The notes beneath the pieces were generated by a model that was given only the letters and a program-made list of their open reading frames with translations, made no database searches and was not told the origin of the DNA. Below, in pieces: positions 42,857-51,434 of a stretch of 64,000 nucleotides of DNA (its first letter is position 1; each line of letters opens with the position of its first letter). The stretch is from Microbacteriaceae bacterium (GTDB lineage: Bacteria > Actinomycetota > Actinomycetes > Actinomycetales > Microbacteriaceae): positions 310,001 to 374,000 of the forward strand of contig JAPSJW010000001.1 of assembly GCA_031177985.1 (NCBI GenBank). Direction: 5' to 3'. The position numbers and the translations under genes were made by a program.

Positions 42857-43787
42857 AGAAGACCCAGAACCGCGAGAGCCAGAAGTTGAAGGCCGTGAAG
42901 CCGGCGATGATGATCAGCAGGAACCACGCCATGGCCGAGGCATACCCCATGTCGAGCTCGGTGAACGCCTCGCGGTAGAGGTAGAGCGTGAAGAACATGG
43001 TCGAGTCGGAGGGGCCACCGGTGCCGCCCGAGACGATGTAGGCCTGGGTGAACGACTGGAACGCGAAGATGATCTGCAGCACCAGGTTGAAGAAGATGAT
43101 CGGCGTCAGCAGCGGGAAGGTCACCGAGAAGAACCGGCGGATCTTGCCCGCGCCGTCCATCTGCGCGGCCTCGTGGTACATCTCCGGAATCTGACGGAGC
43201 CCGGCGAGGAAGATCACCATGGGCGACCCGAAGGTCCAGATGTGCAGCACGATGATCGTGCCGAGAGCGAAGTCGGGATGCGAGATCCAGCCCGGGCCCT
43301 CGATGCCGAACCAGGACAGAAAGCCGTTCACGAGCCCGTCGGCGCCGAACACCTGGCGCCACAGGATCGCGATCGCGACCGACCCGCCGAGCAGGCTCGG
43401 CAGGTAGAACACCGAGCGGTAGAACGACAGGCCGCGCATGCCGCGGTCGAGCAGCATCGCGATGCCGAGCGCGAAGATCAGCTGCAGCGGCACGGAGACG
43501 ACCACGTAGGTGAGGGTCACGCGCAGCGAGTTCCAGAGCCGCTCGTCGCCGAGCATCTCCGAGACGTTGTCGAGCCCGGTCCACCGCGGCGGCTGCAGCA
43601 GGTTGTAGTCGGTGAACGACAGGTAGAGCGAGGCGAGCATCGGCCCGATCGTGAAGACCACGAGCCCGACGAGCCACGGCGCCAGGAATGCGAAGCCCGC
43701 CTTGTTGTCGGGGTTCTTCGATCTCACGTCGCGGCGTCCGGAGCCGCGGCCCTTGGCCATGGTGCGCAGTTCGCCGAGTGCACTCAC
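42846..43787 (-). CDS. Sugar ABC transporter permease, MalF type
   Basis: 313-residue permease; EAA loop IPEMYHEAAQMDGAGKIRRFFSVTFPLLTPI. First gene of the catabolic operon. The start is set at GTG 43787 because AGGAGG (43794-43799, complement) lies exactly 6 nt upstream; an in-frame ATG at 43805 would put that Shine-Dalgarno inside the coding region. A promoter with a LacI-type operator lies about 40-100 nt upstream. Confidence 0.92.
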   Translation of the reverse strand: MSALGELRTMAKGRGSGRRDVRSKNPDNKAGFAFLAPWLVGLVVFTIGPMLASLYLSFTDYNLLQPPRWTGLDNVSEMLGDERLWNSLRVTLTYVVVSVPLQLIFALGIAMLLDRGMRGLSFYRSVFYLPSLLGGSVAIAILWRQVFGADGLVNGFLSWFGIEGPGWISHPDFALGTIIVLHIWTFGSPMVIFLAGLRQIPEMYHEAAQMDGAGKIRRFFSVTFPLLTPIIFFNLVLQIIFAFQSFTQAYIVSGGTGGPSDSTMFFTLYLYREAFTELDMGYASAMAWFLLIIIAGFTAFNFWLSRFWVFYDD

Positions 43788-43827
43788 GCGGGACCTCCTC
43801 GTCATTCGCGATGCGCGATCATCGTAA

Positions 43828-43887
43828 CCGAGAAAGCGGTTTCTCGGGATGTCGATCGATTATGACGACAGCGGCAGGAGGGGTCAA
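43828..43887 (-). promoter_or_regulatory. Promoter and LacI-type operator of the catabolic operon
   Basis: Minus-strand promoter: -35 TTGACC (43882-43887), 17-nt spacer, -10 CATAAT (43859-43864). The dyad CCGAGAAAGCGGTTTCTCGG (43828-43847) has 8-bp perfect arms and lies just downstream of the predicted start, an ideal position for repression. Core GAAAGCGGTTTC is identical to that at 44994-45005. Confidence 0.82.
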
Positions 43888-43938
43888 GTCCGCGCCCTCC
43901 GGCCACTATCGTGGCTCCAAACGGGGTGGAGGATGCCG

Positions 43939-44943
43939 GTGGCACGACGGTCAGGGGCAGCGACGATCGCAGATGTCGCAGCGCACGCCCGCGTCTCGCC
44001 CGCGACGGTCTCGCGGGTCATGAACGGCCGCTTCCTCGGCGAGCCTGCGATCGCGGACCGTGTTCGCGCATCCGCCGCGGAGCTCCAGTACTCGCCGAGT
44101 CACCTGGCGCGGAGCCTCGCTCTCGGTCAGACCTCCGCCATCGCATTCGTCGTCCCCGATCTCGCGAATCCGGCCTTCCAGGCCATGCTCTCCAGTCTGA
44201 GCAAGACGGCGGCCAAGGACGGCTACCGCGTGCTGGTGGCGGACTCCGCGGAGTCGCCGGAGGACGAGCCGCTCCTCGTCGAGGAGATCCGCCGGCGCTG
44301 CGACGCCATCGTGCTGTGCGCCCCGCGCATGCCCGACGCCCAGCTCGAGGCCCTCGCCGCCGATCTCGCCCCGCTCGTGCTCATCAACCGCCGGAATCCG
44401 GAGATCCACGCTCCGTCGCTCTCGATCGACTACCGGTCGGGTATCCGCACGCTCGCCAGGCATCTGCATTCGCTGGGCCACCGCCACCTGGCTTACCTCG
44501 AGGGTCCGGCAACGAGCAGGTCGAACGAGCATCGGCTGCGCGGTCTCGAGGAGTTCGAGCGCGAGGAGCCGGAGGTGCGCATCGACCGGCTGTCGGGCGG
44601 TGTCAGCTCCGAGGACGGGCACGCGGCTGCCGCCAGGGTGAGGGAGTCGGGGGCGACTGCGGCGCTCGCCTTCAACGACCTGCTCGCAATCGGCCTGCTC
44701 AATGGGCTGCTCGAGCTCGGGGTGCGAGTGCCCAAGGAGGTGTCCGTCACCGGCTTCGACGACATCCCGTTCGCGCGATACACCTCGCCCCCGCTGACGA
44801 CGGCGTCGGTGCCGCACGAGGAGCTGGGCGTCCAGGCATGGCACCGGATGCGCGCGCTCATAGCCCGCGACGAACCCGCCGAGGACATCGTGCTCCAGCC
44901 GCGGCTCGAGGTGCGTCGATCCACCGCAGCCGCGCCGCGCTGA
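43939..44943 (+). CDS. LacI-family transcriptional regulator
   Basis: 334-residue repressor: HTH ATIADVAAHARVSPATVSRVMNGRFLGEPAIADRVRASAAELQYSPSHLARSL with the hinge helix, then a periplasmic-binding-protein-like sensor domain ending in VSVTGFDDIPFARYTSPPLTTASVPHEELG. GTG at 43939 has GTGGAGG 6 nt upstream and is preferred to ATG 43933. It lies between the operon it faces away from and the binding-protein gene, and three matching palindromes in the region make it the obvious regulator. The effector is probably the imported sugar acid or oligosaccharide. Confidence 0.93.
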   Translation: MARRSGAATIADVAAHARVSPATVSRVMNGRFLGEPAIADRVRASAAELQYSPSHLARSLALGQTSAIAFVVPDLANPAFQAMLSSLSKTAAKDGYRVLVADSAESPEDEPLLVEEIRRRCDAIVLCAPRMPDAQLEALAADLAPLVLINRRNPEIHAPSLSIDYRSGIRTLARHLHSLGHRHLAYLEGPATSRSNEHRLRGLEEFEREEPEVRIDRLSGGVSSEDGHAAAARVRESGATAALAFNDLLAIGLLNGLLELGVRVPKEVSVTGFDDIPFARYTSPPLTTASVPHEELGVQAWHRMRALIARDEPAEDIVLQPRLEVRRSTAAAPR

Positions 44944-44959
44944 CCTTCCGGAGAGCACG

Positions 44960-45005
44960 TTGACACGTTTGCTGTGCGGTGCTACTTTCCCGTGAAAGCG
45001 GTTTC
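44960..45005 (+). promoter_or_regulatory. Promoter and LacI-type operator of the solute-binding-protein gene
   Basis: Consensus -35 TTGACA (44960-44965), 17-nt spacer, -10 TACTTT (44983-44988), followed at once by GAAAGCGGTTTC (44994-45005), so a bound repressor would cover the transcription start. Confidence 0.85.
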
Positions 45006-45102
45006 TCGCCTCGATCGCGAGACCGGGAACCGCCTGGGGTCACCCGGCCCAATCCACCACACGGCGGTGGCTCGCCGCCTGAGAAAGAGAAGTCGAGGCG
45101 CA

Positions 45103-46416
45103 ATGACGCGTACAGCACGCACCTTCGCGACGAGAGCGGTCTTCGGATCCGCCGTCGCTGCAACGCTCGTCCTCACGGGCTGCTCGTCCAATGCTCCCGC
45201 CGGGGGCAGCGGCTTCGATCCCGACGAGGAGATCGAGCTCACCATCGCCTGGTGGGGCAACGACGAACGAGCGGCCATCATGACCGAGGTCATCGACCTG
45301 TTCGAAGAGGAGCACCCGAACATCACCGTCGTCGAGCAGCCGGTCGGCGCCCCGGACGACCTCTTCAACCGGCTCGCCACCGACTTCGCGTCGGGAACCG
45401 CCCCCGACGTCTTCGCGCTGGGCGGTGCCAAGCCGCAGGAGTACGGCGGCGCGGGCACTCTGCTCGACCTCTCCACGGTCAGCGACTACCTCGACACGAG
45501 CAACTACGAGGACTTCACGCTCACCAGCGCGACCGTCGACGGCACGCTCTACGGGCTGCCGACCGGTGGCAACGCCATCGGCGCGGTGCTCAACACCCAG
45601 ATCTTCGAGCAGGCCGGCGTCGAGCTGCCGGACGAGGACTGGACCTGGGAGGACCTCGTCGAGATCGCGAACGAGATCTCAGCCAGCTCGCCCGAGGGCA
45701 CCTACGGACTCGACCTGCGGATCCAGGACATCCTCGGCACCTACGTCGGCCAGTACAACGAGGTCGGCATCTACGACGAAGAGGGCGGCCTCGCGGCCGA
45801 CACCGAGATCATGACCTCGTGGTTCGAGCTCGAGCAGGAGCTCGTCGAGGGCGGCGGTCTGCCCGACCCCTCGGTGATCGTCGAGAACTGGAACGTCACC
45901 CCCGACCAGACGCTCTTCGGCACCGGTCGCGCCGGAATCGCCTTCGCCTACAGCAACCAGGTCGGAACCTACGCCGCGGGCACGGGCGGTGCCGAGGTGC
46001 AGATCCTCACCCCGCCGACCTCGACCGACGTCTCGGGAGTCGCGGTGCTTCCGTCGCAGTACTGGGCGATCGCGGCCGAGACGGAGCACCCGGAGGCGTC
46101 GGCGATGCTCATCGAGTGGCTGCTGAACAACCCCGACACGGCGGAGATCATCCTCGCCGACCGCGGTCTGCCCTTCAACCCGGAGATCCTCGAGGCTGTG
46201 AAGCCGCTGCTCTCCCCGTCGGACACGCAGGCGGCGGACTACCTCGAGAAGGTGCTCGAGGTCGGCATCGTGGCACCGCCGCAGCCGGCGGGCGGCGGCA
46301 TCCTGAACGAGCTGTCGCAGCGCACCGAGTCGGACGTGCTCTTCGGTCGCCTCTCCGCCGAGGAGGGTGCGCAGGCCTGGGTCGACGAGCTCAGCACGGC
46401 GCTCGAGAACGACTGA
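45103..46416 (+). CDS. ABC transporter sugar-binding lipoprotein
   Basis: 437-residue solute-binding protein with lipobox LTGC and the family-1 pattern IELTIAWWGNDERAAIMTEVIDLFEEEHPNITVVEQP, then GTAPDVFALGG and YGLPTGGNAIGAVLNTQIFEQAG. Expected partner of the two permeases divergently encoded at 41.9-43.8 kb. ATG 45103 has GAGG 4 nt before it; the leader is about 110 nt. The glycosidase gene follows after 60 nt. Confidence 0.9.
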   Translation: MTRTARTFATRAVFGSAVAATLVLTGCSSNAPAGGSGFDPDEEIELTIAWWGNDERAAIMTEVIDLFEEEHPNITVVEQPVGAPDDLFNRLATDFASGTAPDVFALGGAKPQEYGGAGTLLDLSTVSDYLDTSNYEDFTLTSATVDGTLYGLPTGGNAIGAVLNTQIFEQAGVELPDEDWTWEDLVEIANEISASSPEGTYGLDLRIQDILGTYVGQYNEVGIYDEEGGLAADTEIMTSWFELEQELVEGGGLPDPSVIVENWNVTPDQTLFGTGRAGIAFAYSNQVGTYAAGTGGAEVQILTPPTSTDVSGVAVLPSQYWAIAAETEHPEASAMLIEWLLNNPDTAEIILADRGLPFNPEILEAVKPLLSPSDTQAADYLEKVLEVGIVAPPQPAGGGILNELSQRTESDVLFGRLSAEEGAQAWVDELSTALEND

Positions 46417-46476
46417 CCTGTCCCGATGTCGTGGGGCGGCTCCCGACCGGAGTCGTCCCACGAGAGGATGCACGCC

Positions 46477-48099
46477 ATGACCCGTCCACGCCACCTCGCT
46501 CTCGAGCGACTGCGCTCCGCCGACCCGCTGCCGGGACTCGGCACCGGACCGGTGCGTGACGCGTTCACGGAGGGGGGCATCCGGTTCGCGGCGTTGGGCG
46601 GTCCGCTCGAGTCGCGCTGGCGGCAGGCGGTGCAGGAGCTCGCGGGGTGCATCCGCCCCGTGCCGGAGGGCGAGCCGATCCTCACCGAGGGCGGCGTCTA
46701 TCCCGGCGCCTGGATCGAGAGCACCGGCTCGATCAGTGCCGAAGTGCTCGCCCGTTTCGTGCCCGACGTGGCCCATGCCACCCAGCGGCGCTTCGCGGAC
46801 GGCATACGAGAAGACGGGCTCATCCCCTACAAGGTCGTCGACGCTGGGACCGCCTTCACTCAGCTCCAGATCGTCACGCCCTTCGCCCGCACGGTGTGGA
46901 ACGCGCACCTGCTGACCGACCGCGACCAGGACCGACTCCGCGTGCTCTACGCCGCGATGACCCGGATGGACGGCTGGCTCGCCGGGTACCGCGACACCCG
47001 GGGCTCCGGGGGAGTGGAGGCCTTCGGCACCTTCGACACCGGCCACGACCTGTCGCCCCGGTTCTGGTTCGCGCCCGACCGGCCGCTGCAGGACGCGACG
47101 CGGGTCGACCCCGACAACCCCCTGCTGCCGTTCATCGCTCCGGACCTCACGGCCAACGTCGCCGCGCAACGCCGCTACCTCGCGCTGATCGCCGAGGAGC
47201 TCGGGGAGGACCCGGAGCCGTGGCGCGCCCTCGCCGCCGCGAGCACCGCCGCTCTCTTCGAGCAGTGCTACGACGAGGCCGACGGGTTCTTCTACGACCG
47301 GGACGCCACCGGAGCACTGCGGCGGGTGCAGTCGGACGTGCTGCTGCGCGTGCTGGAGTGCGAGATCGGCGACGACTCGTTCTTCGCGGCGGCGCTCGAG
47401 CGCTACCTGATGCACACGGCGAAGTTCCTCTCCCACTACGGATTCACCTCGCTGGCCCTCGACGACCCGCGCTTCGACGCGGATGCCTCGCGCAACTCGT
47501 GGGGCGGACCGGTGAACTTCCTCTCGCTGCTGCGCTCGCCGCATCCGTTCGAGCATCACGGCCGCGTCGCCGAGCTGGCGCTCACCGCACAGCCGGTCCT
47601 ATCGGCGGTCGCGCTCGCCGACCGGTTCCCGCAGTGCCTCGACCCGTGGAGCGGAACCGCCGGCTTCACCGAGCAGTACTCGCCCTCGATCCTCTGGTTC
47701 CTCGACGCGGTCGAGAGGCACAGCGGCATCCTGCAGCGTCCCGAGGGTGAGCTCTGGTTCAGCGGGATGCCGCCCACCCGGCTGGAGCACGGTGCTGCCG
47801 CCGAGGCGGTCTCGTACGCGCGCGACATCGCCGGGAGCCGCTTCGAGCTCGCGGCCGACGACGAGCGGGTCGAGGTGCACCGCGACGGTCAGCTGGTCGC
47901 CGAGTTCCCGCGTGGCTGGCGGCTGGTGACAGGTCTGAACGGTTCCCCCGTCGCGGTCGTCGGCCTGTCGGGGCGGCCCGTGTCGGGCCGACTGGTCCTG
48001 GCCGAGGGGACCTCGGAGCTCAGTCTGGCGCCGAACGAGCGCGTGGAGCTAGCCACCGGCATCCGCACCTCGCTGGGCTTCACCCCTCCGCGAGCCTGA
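46477..48099 (+). CDS. Probable (alpha/alpha)6-barrel glycoside hydrolase, family uncertain
   Basis: 540 residues without signal peptide, so cytoplasmic. The helical catalytic part has ESTGSISAEVLARFVPDVAHATQRRF, DGLIPYKVVDAGTAF, SRNSWGGPVNFLSLLRSPHPFEHHGR and FTEQYSPSILWFLDAVERHSG, a pattern like GH63/MGH1-type and related trehalase-fold glycosidases; the last 90 residues form a beta-rich domain. Acidic catalytic residues cannot be fixed by eye. It probably processes the imported glycoside. ATG 46477 is chosen because GAGAGG lies 9 nt upstream; ATG 46468 abuts that site. Its 3' end overlaps the converging GH43 gene by 20 nt. Confidence 0.65.
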   Translation: MTRPRHLALERLRSADPLPGLGTGPVRDAFTEGGIRFAALGGPLESRWRQAVQELAGCIRPVPEGEPILTEGGVYPGAWIESTGSISAEVLARFVPDVAHATQRRFADGIREDGLIPYKVVDAGTAFTQLQIVTPFARTVWNAHLLTDRDQDRLRVLYAAMTRMDGWLAGYRDTRGSGGVEAFGTFDTGHDLSPRFWFAPDRPLQDATRVDPDNPLLPFIAPDLTANVAAQRRYLALIAEELGEDPEPWRALAAASTAALFEQCYDEADGFFYDRDATGALRRVQSDVLLRVLECEIGDDSFFAAALERYLMHTAKFLSHYGFTSLALDDPRFDADASRNSWGGPVNFLSLLRSPHPFEHHGRVAELALTAQPVLSAVALADRFPQCLDPWSGTAGFTEQYSPSILWFLDAVERHSGILQRPEGELWFSGMPPTRLEHGAAAEAVSYARDIAGSRFELAADDERVEVHRDGQLVAEFPRGWRLVTGLNGSPVAVVGLSGRPVSGRLVLAEGTSELSLAPNERVELATGIRTSLGFTPPRA

Positions 48100-48961
48100 G
48101 GCCATCGGGCGTCTCCGCGAGCGGGAAGAAGTGCGCGCGCTCGTTCGGGGTGTCGTTGGGAGCGTGCAGGGCGAGCAGGAGGCGCCCCTCCGCATCTCGG
48201 AACACCATGCCGTGACCGCCGTCCTCGGGCCAGAGGGCGTCGTCCGCCTGGCTCCAGGGGCCGCGGATGCCGCCGGAGGCCGAGGTGGCGACTCCGAGGG
48301 CGTAGCCGCTGTCGCCGAAGCTCGACCAGAGCATCCGCAGCGTTCCGTCGGAGGAGCGCAGCATCGAAGGGCCGTCGGTGACGAAGACCTCGGGGAACTC
48401 CGGTCTGCCGAGCAGCGGCCGCACCCAGGGAGCCTCGGACGCCCGGAACAGCAGGAACGGGTCGCCGACGGTCGAGCGGAGGTCGTCGGTGAGGCGGATG
48501 GCCTGCACCTCGCCATCGCCGACGTCCTTCCACTCGTGGCAGAACACCAGGTACGGCGAACCGTCCTCGACGTGGAGGGTGCCGTCGAGGCACTCCCAGC
48601 CGCGAGGGGTCAGCGGTTGTGGCGACCACGGCTCGTACGGCCCCTCCGGGCGGTCCGCCCGCAGCACCTGGGTGCCGCGACGTTCCCCCGGCGCGGTGAA
48701 CGTCGCGAACAGGTAGAACGCGTCGCGGTAGCGGTGCACCTCGGGCGCCCAGTACTGCGTGTGCGACCAGAAGTCGGGGGCGGGCCGGAAAGCCGGGAAC
48801 GGCCCCTCCCACTCCTCGAGGTTCCGACTGCGGTAGGTGTCGAATCCGGTGGCGGGTCCCTGCCAGATGTCCTCATCGGTGCTGCCGAAGAGGTAGTAGG
48901 TGTCCTCCTCCGCCACCCGCAGGACGAAGGGATCGCGGATCTGGATGTCGTGCAGGCGCAA
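48080..48961 (-). CDS. Glycoside hydrolase family 43-like protein
   Basis: 293-residue five-bladed beta-propeller of the GH43/GH32 clan. The base Asp is in IRDPFVLRVAEEDTYYLFGSTD, WAPEVHRYRDAFYLFATF and CLDGTLHVEDGSPYLVFCHEWKD follow, the last carrying a candidate acid Glu, with GHGMVFRDAEGRLLLALHAPN near the end. No signal peptide, so intracellular action on imported oligosaccharides (arabino- or xylo-type) is likely. Starts 23 nt after the M24 gene in the MFS operon. Confidence 0.82.
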   Translation of the reverse strand: MRLHDIQIRDPFVLRVAEEDTYYLFGSTDEDIWQGPATGFDTYRSRNLEEWEGPFPAFRPAPDFWSHTQYWAPEVHRYRDAFYLFATFTAPGERRGTQVLRADRPEGPYEPWSPQPLTPRGWECLDGTLHVEDGSPYLVFCHEWKDVGDGEVQAIRLTDDLRSTVGDPFLLFRASEAPWVRPLLGRPEFPEVFVTDGPSMLRSSDGTLRMLWSSFGDSGYALGVATSASGGIRGPWSQADDALWPEDGGHGMVFRDAEGRLLLALHAPNDTPNERAHFFPLAETPDGLRLAEG

Positions 48962-48984
48962 CGTCGCTCCTCGGTCGTCGGTAG

Positions 48985-50025
48985 TCAGAGGTCCAGTGGC
49001 AGGGGACGAGCGATTCCCCGCACCATCGTCGTGGGCCAGTCGGGGTCGGCGGTCAGCACCGCGATCCGGTCGGCGTCGACGATCACGGTGTCCTCGACCT
49101 TGCCGCCGGGAACGGAGGGGTTCCAGGCGAACGCCTGGCCGGCCACGACGGGGTCGGTCGTCGCCGGGGTCGCTTTGGGGTCGCGCCCGAGGTAGCCGGT
49201 CGGGCCGCCCTGGTGATGCCCGAGCCAGGAGTCCGGCGGGAAGCCGTGGCGCGGATAGGACGCGGCGATGTCGGCGAGCACGTCGCAGAGTGCACGTCCG
49301 GGACGGGTCGAGGCGAACGCGTCGGCCTCGACCTCAAGCAGCGCGGCATCCAGGTCCCCTCCGAGGGGCTCGAATCGCACCCAGCGTGAGAGGTTGACGA
49401 CGAGGCCGTGCCGGCGGGCACCGACGACGGCCATCGCCCGACGATCCAGCGTCGCTCGGGTCGGCAGCGGATGCCGCACCGCGGTGCGCGACTCGCCTGC
49501 GACGAGCACCACGACGGGCTCGGCGCCCACGGCGACGACGGCGTGCGCGAGCCGGGCGGCCAGCTCCTGCTCGGTCATAGTGGGTCGCGCGCTGCGCAGT
49601 ACGTCCGTCACCGCGGTCGCGATATCCGACCCGAGGGCTGTGTACCTGGCCCGCTCGAGCGGCAGCAACGGCGCCCTCGCCGCGCGGAGCTCGCGCTCGA
49701 GGTCCGTGTCGACGAGCTGGCCGGCGGTCGGATCGGGCAGTCCGGCGTGCCACGGGACGGCGAGCACGTCCACCCCGGGCAGCTCCTCCGTGCGCAGCCG
49801 ATCCGCTTCATTCACCGGCGCGGTCACGCGGATGGATCCGTCGGCGCTCACCACGGCGCGCAGCACCGGCGGCCCGCTGTAGGGGACCGTCACCCGCGCT
49901 CCGTCGAACAGCCAGGCGAGGTTCTCGGTGGAGGTGAGCACGAGCTCGCGGGCGCCGCGAGCGTCGAGGAGCACCCGCAGGCGCTCGAGCTTCGCGGGAC
50001 GGTCGGTGGCGGATGACGCGCTCAC
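48985..50025 (-). CDS. M24-fold (pita-bread) protein with degenerate metal site
   Basis: 346 residues with a creatinase-like N-terminal domain and a C-terminal pita-bread domain. Normal M24 peptidases have Asp ligands in a DxG...DxTR strand pair; here that region is MAVVGARRHGLVVNLSRWVRFEP, without either Asp. The later HxxG helix (LGHHQGGPTGYLG) and the final Glu strand (GGKVEDTVIVD) are kept. It may therefore be a metal-independent enzyme like creatinase rather than an aminopeptidase. Placed between an MFS transporter and a GH43 under a LacI operator. GTG overlaps the MFS stop. Confidence 0.75.
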   Translation of the reverse strand: MSASSATDRPAKLERLRVLLDARGARELVLTSTENLAWLFDGARVTVPYSGPPVLRAVVSADGSIRVTAPVNEADRLRTEELPGVDVLAVPWHAGLPDPTAGQLVDTDLERELRAARAPLLPLERARYTALGSDIATAVTDVLRSARPTMTEQELAARLAHAVVAVGAEPVVVLVAGESRTAVRHPLPTRATLDRRAMAVVGARRHGLVVNLSRWVRFEPLGGDLDAALLEVEADAFASTRPGRALCDVLADIAASYPRHGFPPDSWLGHHQGGPTGYLGRDPKATPATTDPVVAGQAFAWNPSVPGGKVEDTVIVDADRIAVLTADPDWPTTMVRGIARPLPLDL

Positions 50026-51341
50026 GGCATCGGCTCCGAGGCGTCGTACTGCCGAAAACCGGGGCGCGCGCGCACGTACGCGAGCACGACGACCGCGATG
50101 AGCACGCCGCCGAGGAGCGGGGGGAACCACAGCGCTCCCGCGGCGGCGAGGAATCCGGCGAAGACGTCACCGGCCCGCGGCCCAGCGGTCAGCACGAGGG
50201 TGAAGAGCCCCTGGAGCCGCCCCCGCACGCCGTCCGGCGTCGCCGACTGCATCATCGTCGTGCGGAAGATGCCCGCGACGTTGTCGGCGGCACCCGCGAG
50301 GGCGATCACGACGCAGAGGGCGACGAGTGCGACGACGTCGGTTCGTTCGGCGCTGACCTCGCGCGGTGTCGTCTGCAGGACCAGCAGGAGGATCCCGAGC
50401 ACTGCGACGGCGGCCGCATTGCCGGCCGTGGCGATGGCGATGGCCCGGCCGTGCCTGCGCACCTGGCCGAGCGGTCCGGAGAGCAGCCCGCTCGCGACGA
50501 CGCCGACCGCGCCCGCGGCGGCGAGCAGGCCGACGGTGGTCGCTCCGCCGCCGATGAGCAGGGCGCCGACCGCGGGGAGGATCGCATAGCTGCGGCCGAA
50601 GGCGAAGGCGGCGACCTGAAGCGCGATCGCCGTCCTCAGATTGCGCGCCGAGCGGAGGAAGCGAGCTCCCTCGGCGATGGCCGCCATGCCCAGTTTCGTG
50701 CCGCCGCCCGGGGGGATGGGGGGCAGGGAGAGGATGCCCCAGAAGCCGAGCAGGAACAGGGCGATGTCGATCGTGTAGGTCCAGGCGAATCCGAACCCGG
50801 CGACGAGGAGCCCGGCGAGCGCGGGGCCGACCGCCGACTGGAGCCCCGCGCTCACTCCGCTGAGGGCCGCGACAGCGGGCAGCAGACGGGTGGGAACAAG
50901 GCGCGGGTGGATCGCGAAACGCGCTGCTCCGACAAGCGAGCCGACCGTGGCGCTGAGCGTCGTGAACACGTAGTACGGCCACAGTTCACGCACGTCGAGC
51001 CAGGCGAGCACGGCGATGCCCACCGGAGCGAGGAAGGACACCGTCGATGCGGCGATGAGCACCTTGCGCCGGTCGTAGGTGTCGACCAGGGTGCCCCCGA
51101 AGACGCCCATCAGGATCATCGGTGCGAGCGCGAGGCCGCCGACGAGGGCGACCGCCGCCGTCGATCCGCTCAACTCGTAGACGTGGATGCCGATCGCGAC
51201 CGCGGTGAGCTGGGTGCCGATGCCGCTTGCGACTCCGCTGGTCCAGAACCGCAGGTAGGCCGGGCTCTCGCGCAGGGGCGACAGGTCGAGGAACCAGCGC
51301 CGTGCGGGGCGGTCCGAGCCGGCGGCGTCGGCCAGTGACAT
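50022..51341 (-). CDS. MFS transporter, EntS-like
   Basis: 439 residues, about twelve membrane helices. The MFS loop 2-3 motif is GVFGGTLVDTYDRRKVLIAAS and the corresponding loop 8-9 SGLLSGPLGQVRRHGRAI, as in the MFS_3/enterobactin-exporter-like group. Direction and substrate are unknown; its operon partners (M24, GH43) and the LacI operator suggest sugar or sugar-derivative export or uptake. ATG 51341 has GGGAG 4 nt upstream. Confidence 0.85.
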   Translation of the reverse strand: MSLADAAGSDRPARRWFLDLSPLRESPAYLRFWTSGVASGIGTQLTAVAIGIHVYELSGSTAAVALVGGLALAPMILMGVFGGTLVDTYDRRKVLIAASTVSFLAPVGIAVLAWLDVRELWPYYVFTTLSATVGSLVGAARFAIHPRLVPTRLLPAVAALSGVSAGLQSAVGPALAGLLVAGFGFAWTYTIDIALFLLGFWGILSLPPIPPGGGTKLGMAAIAEGARFLRSARNLRTAIALQVAAFAFGRSYAILPAVGALLIGGGATTVGLLAAAGAVGVVASGLLSGPLGQVRRHGRAIAIATAGNAAAVAVLGILLLVLQTTPREVSAERTDVVALVALCVVIALAGAADNVAGIFRTTMMQSATPDGVRGRLQGLFTLVLTAGPRAGDVFAGFLAAAGALWFPPLLGGVLIAVVVLAYVRARPGFRQYDASEPMP

Positions 51342-51368
51342 GAAGCTCCCCTGCGATCGGTCTCGACA

Positions 51369-51394
51369 AGGATAGCCAAGAAAGCGCTTTCTTG
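51369..51394 (-). promoter_or_regulatory. LacI-type operator and -10 of the MFS-M24-GH43 operon
   Basis: Perfect 18-bp palindrome CAAGAAAGCGCTTTCTTG (51377-51394), directly upstream of a TATCCT -10 candidate (51369-51374, read on the minus strand). The operator fills the -35/-10 spacer, unlike the two other copies, which lie downstream of their -10. Confidence 0.8.
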
Positions 51395-51434
51395 CACCTC
51401 GGAGTCGCCGGGGCGGGCGGTGGGACAAAACCGC

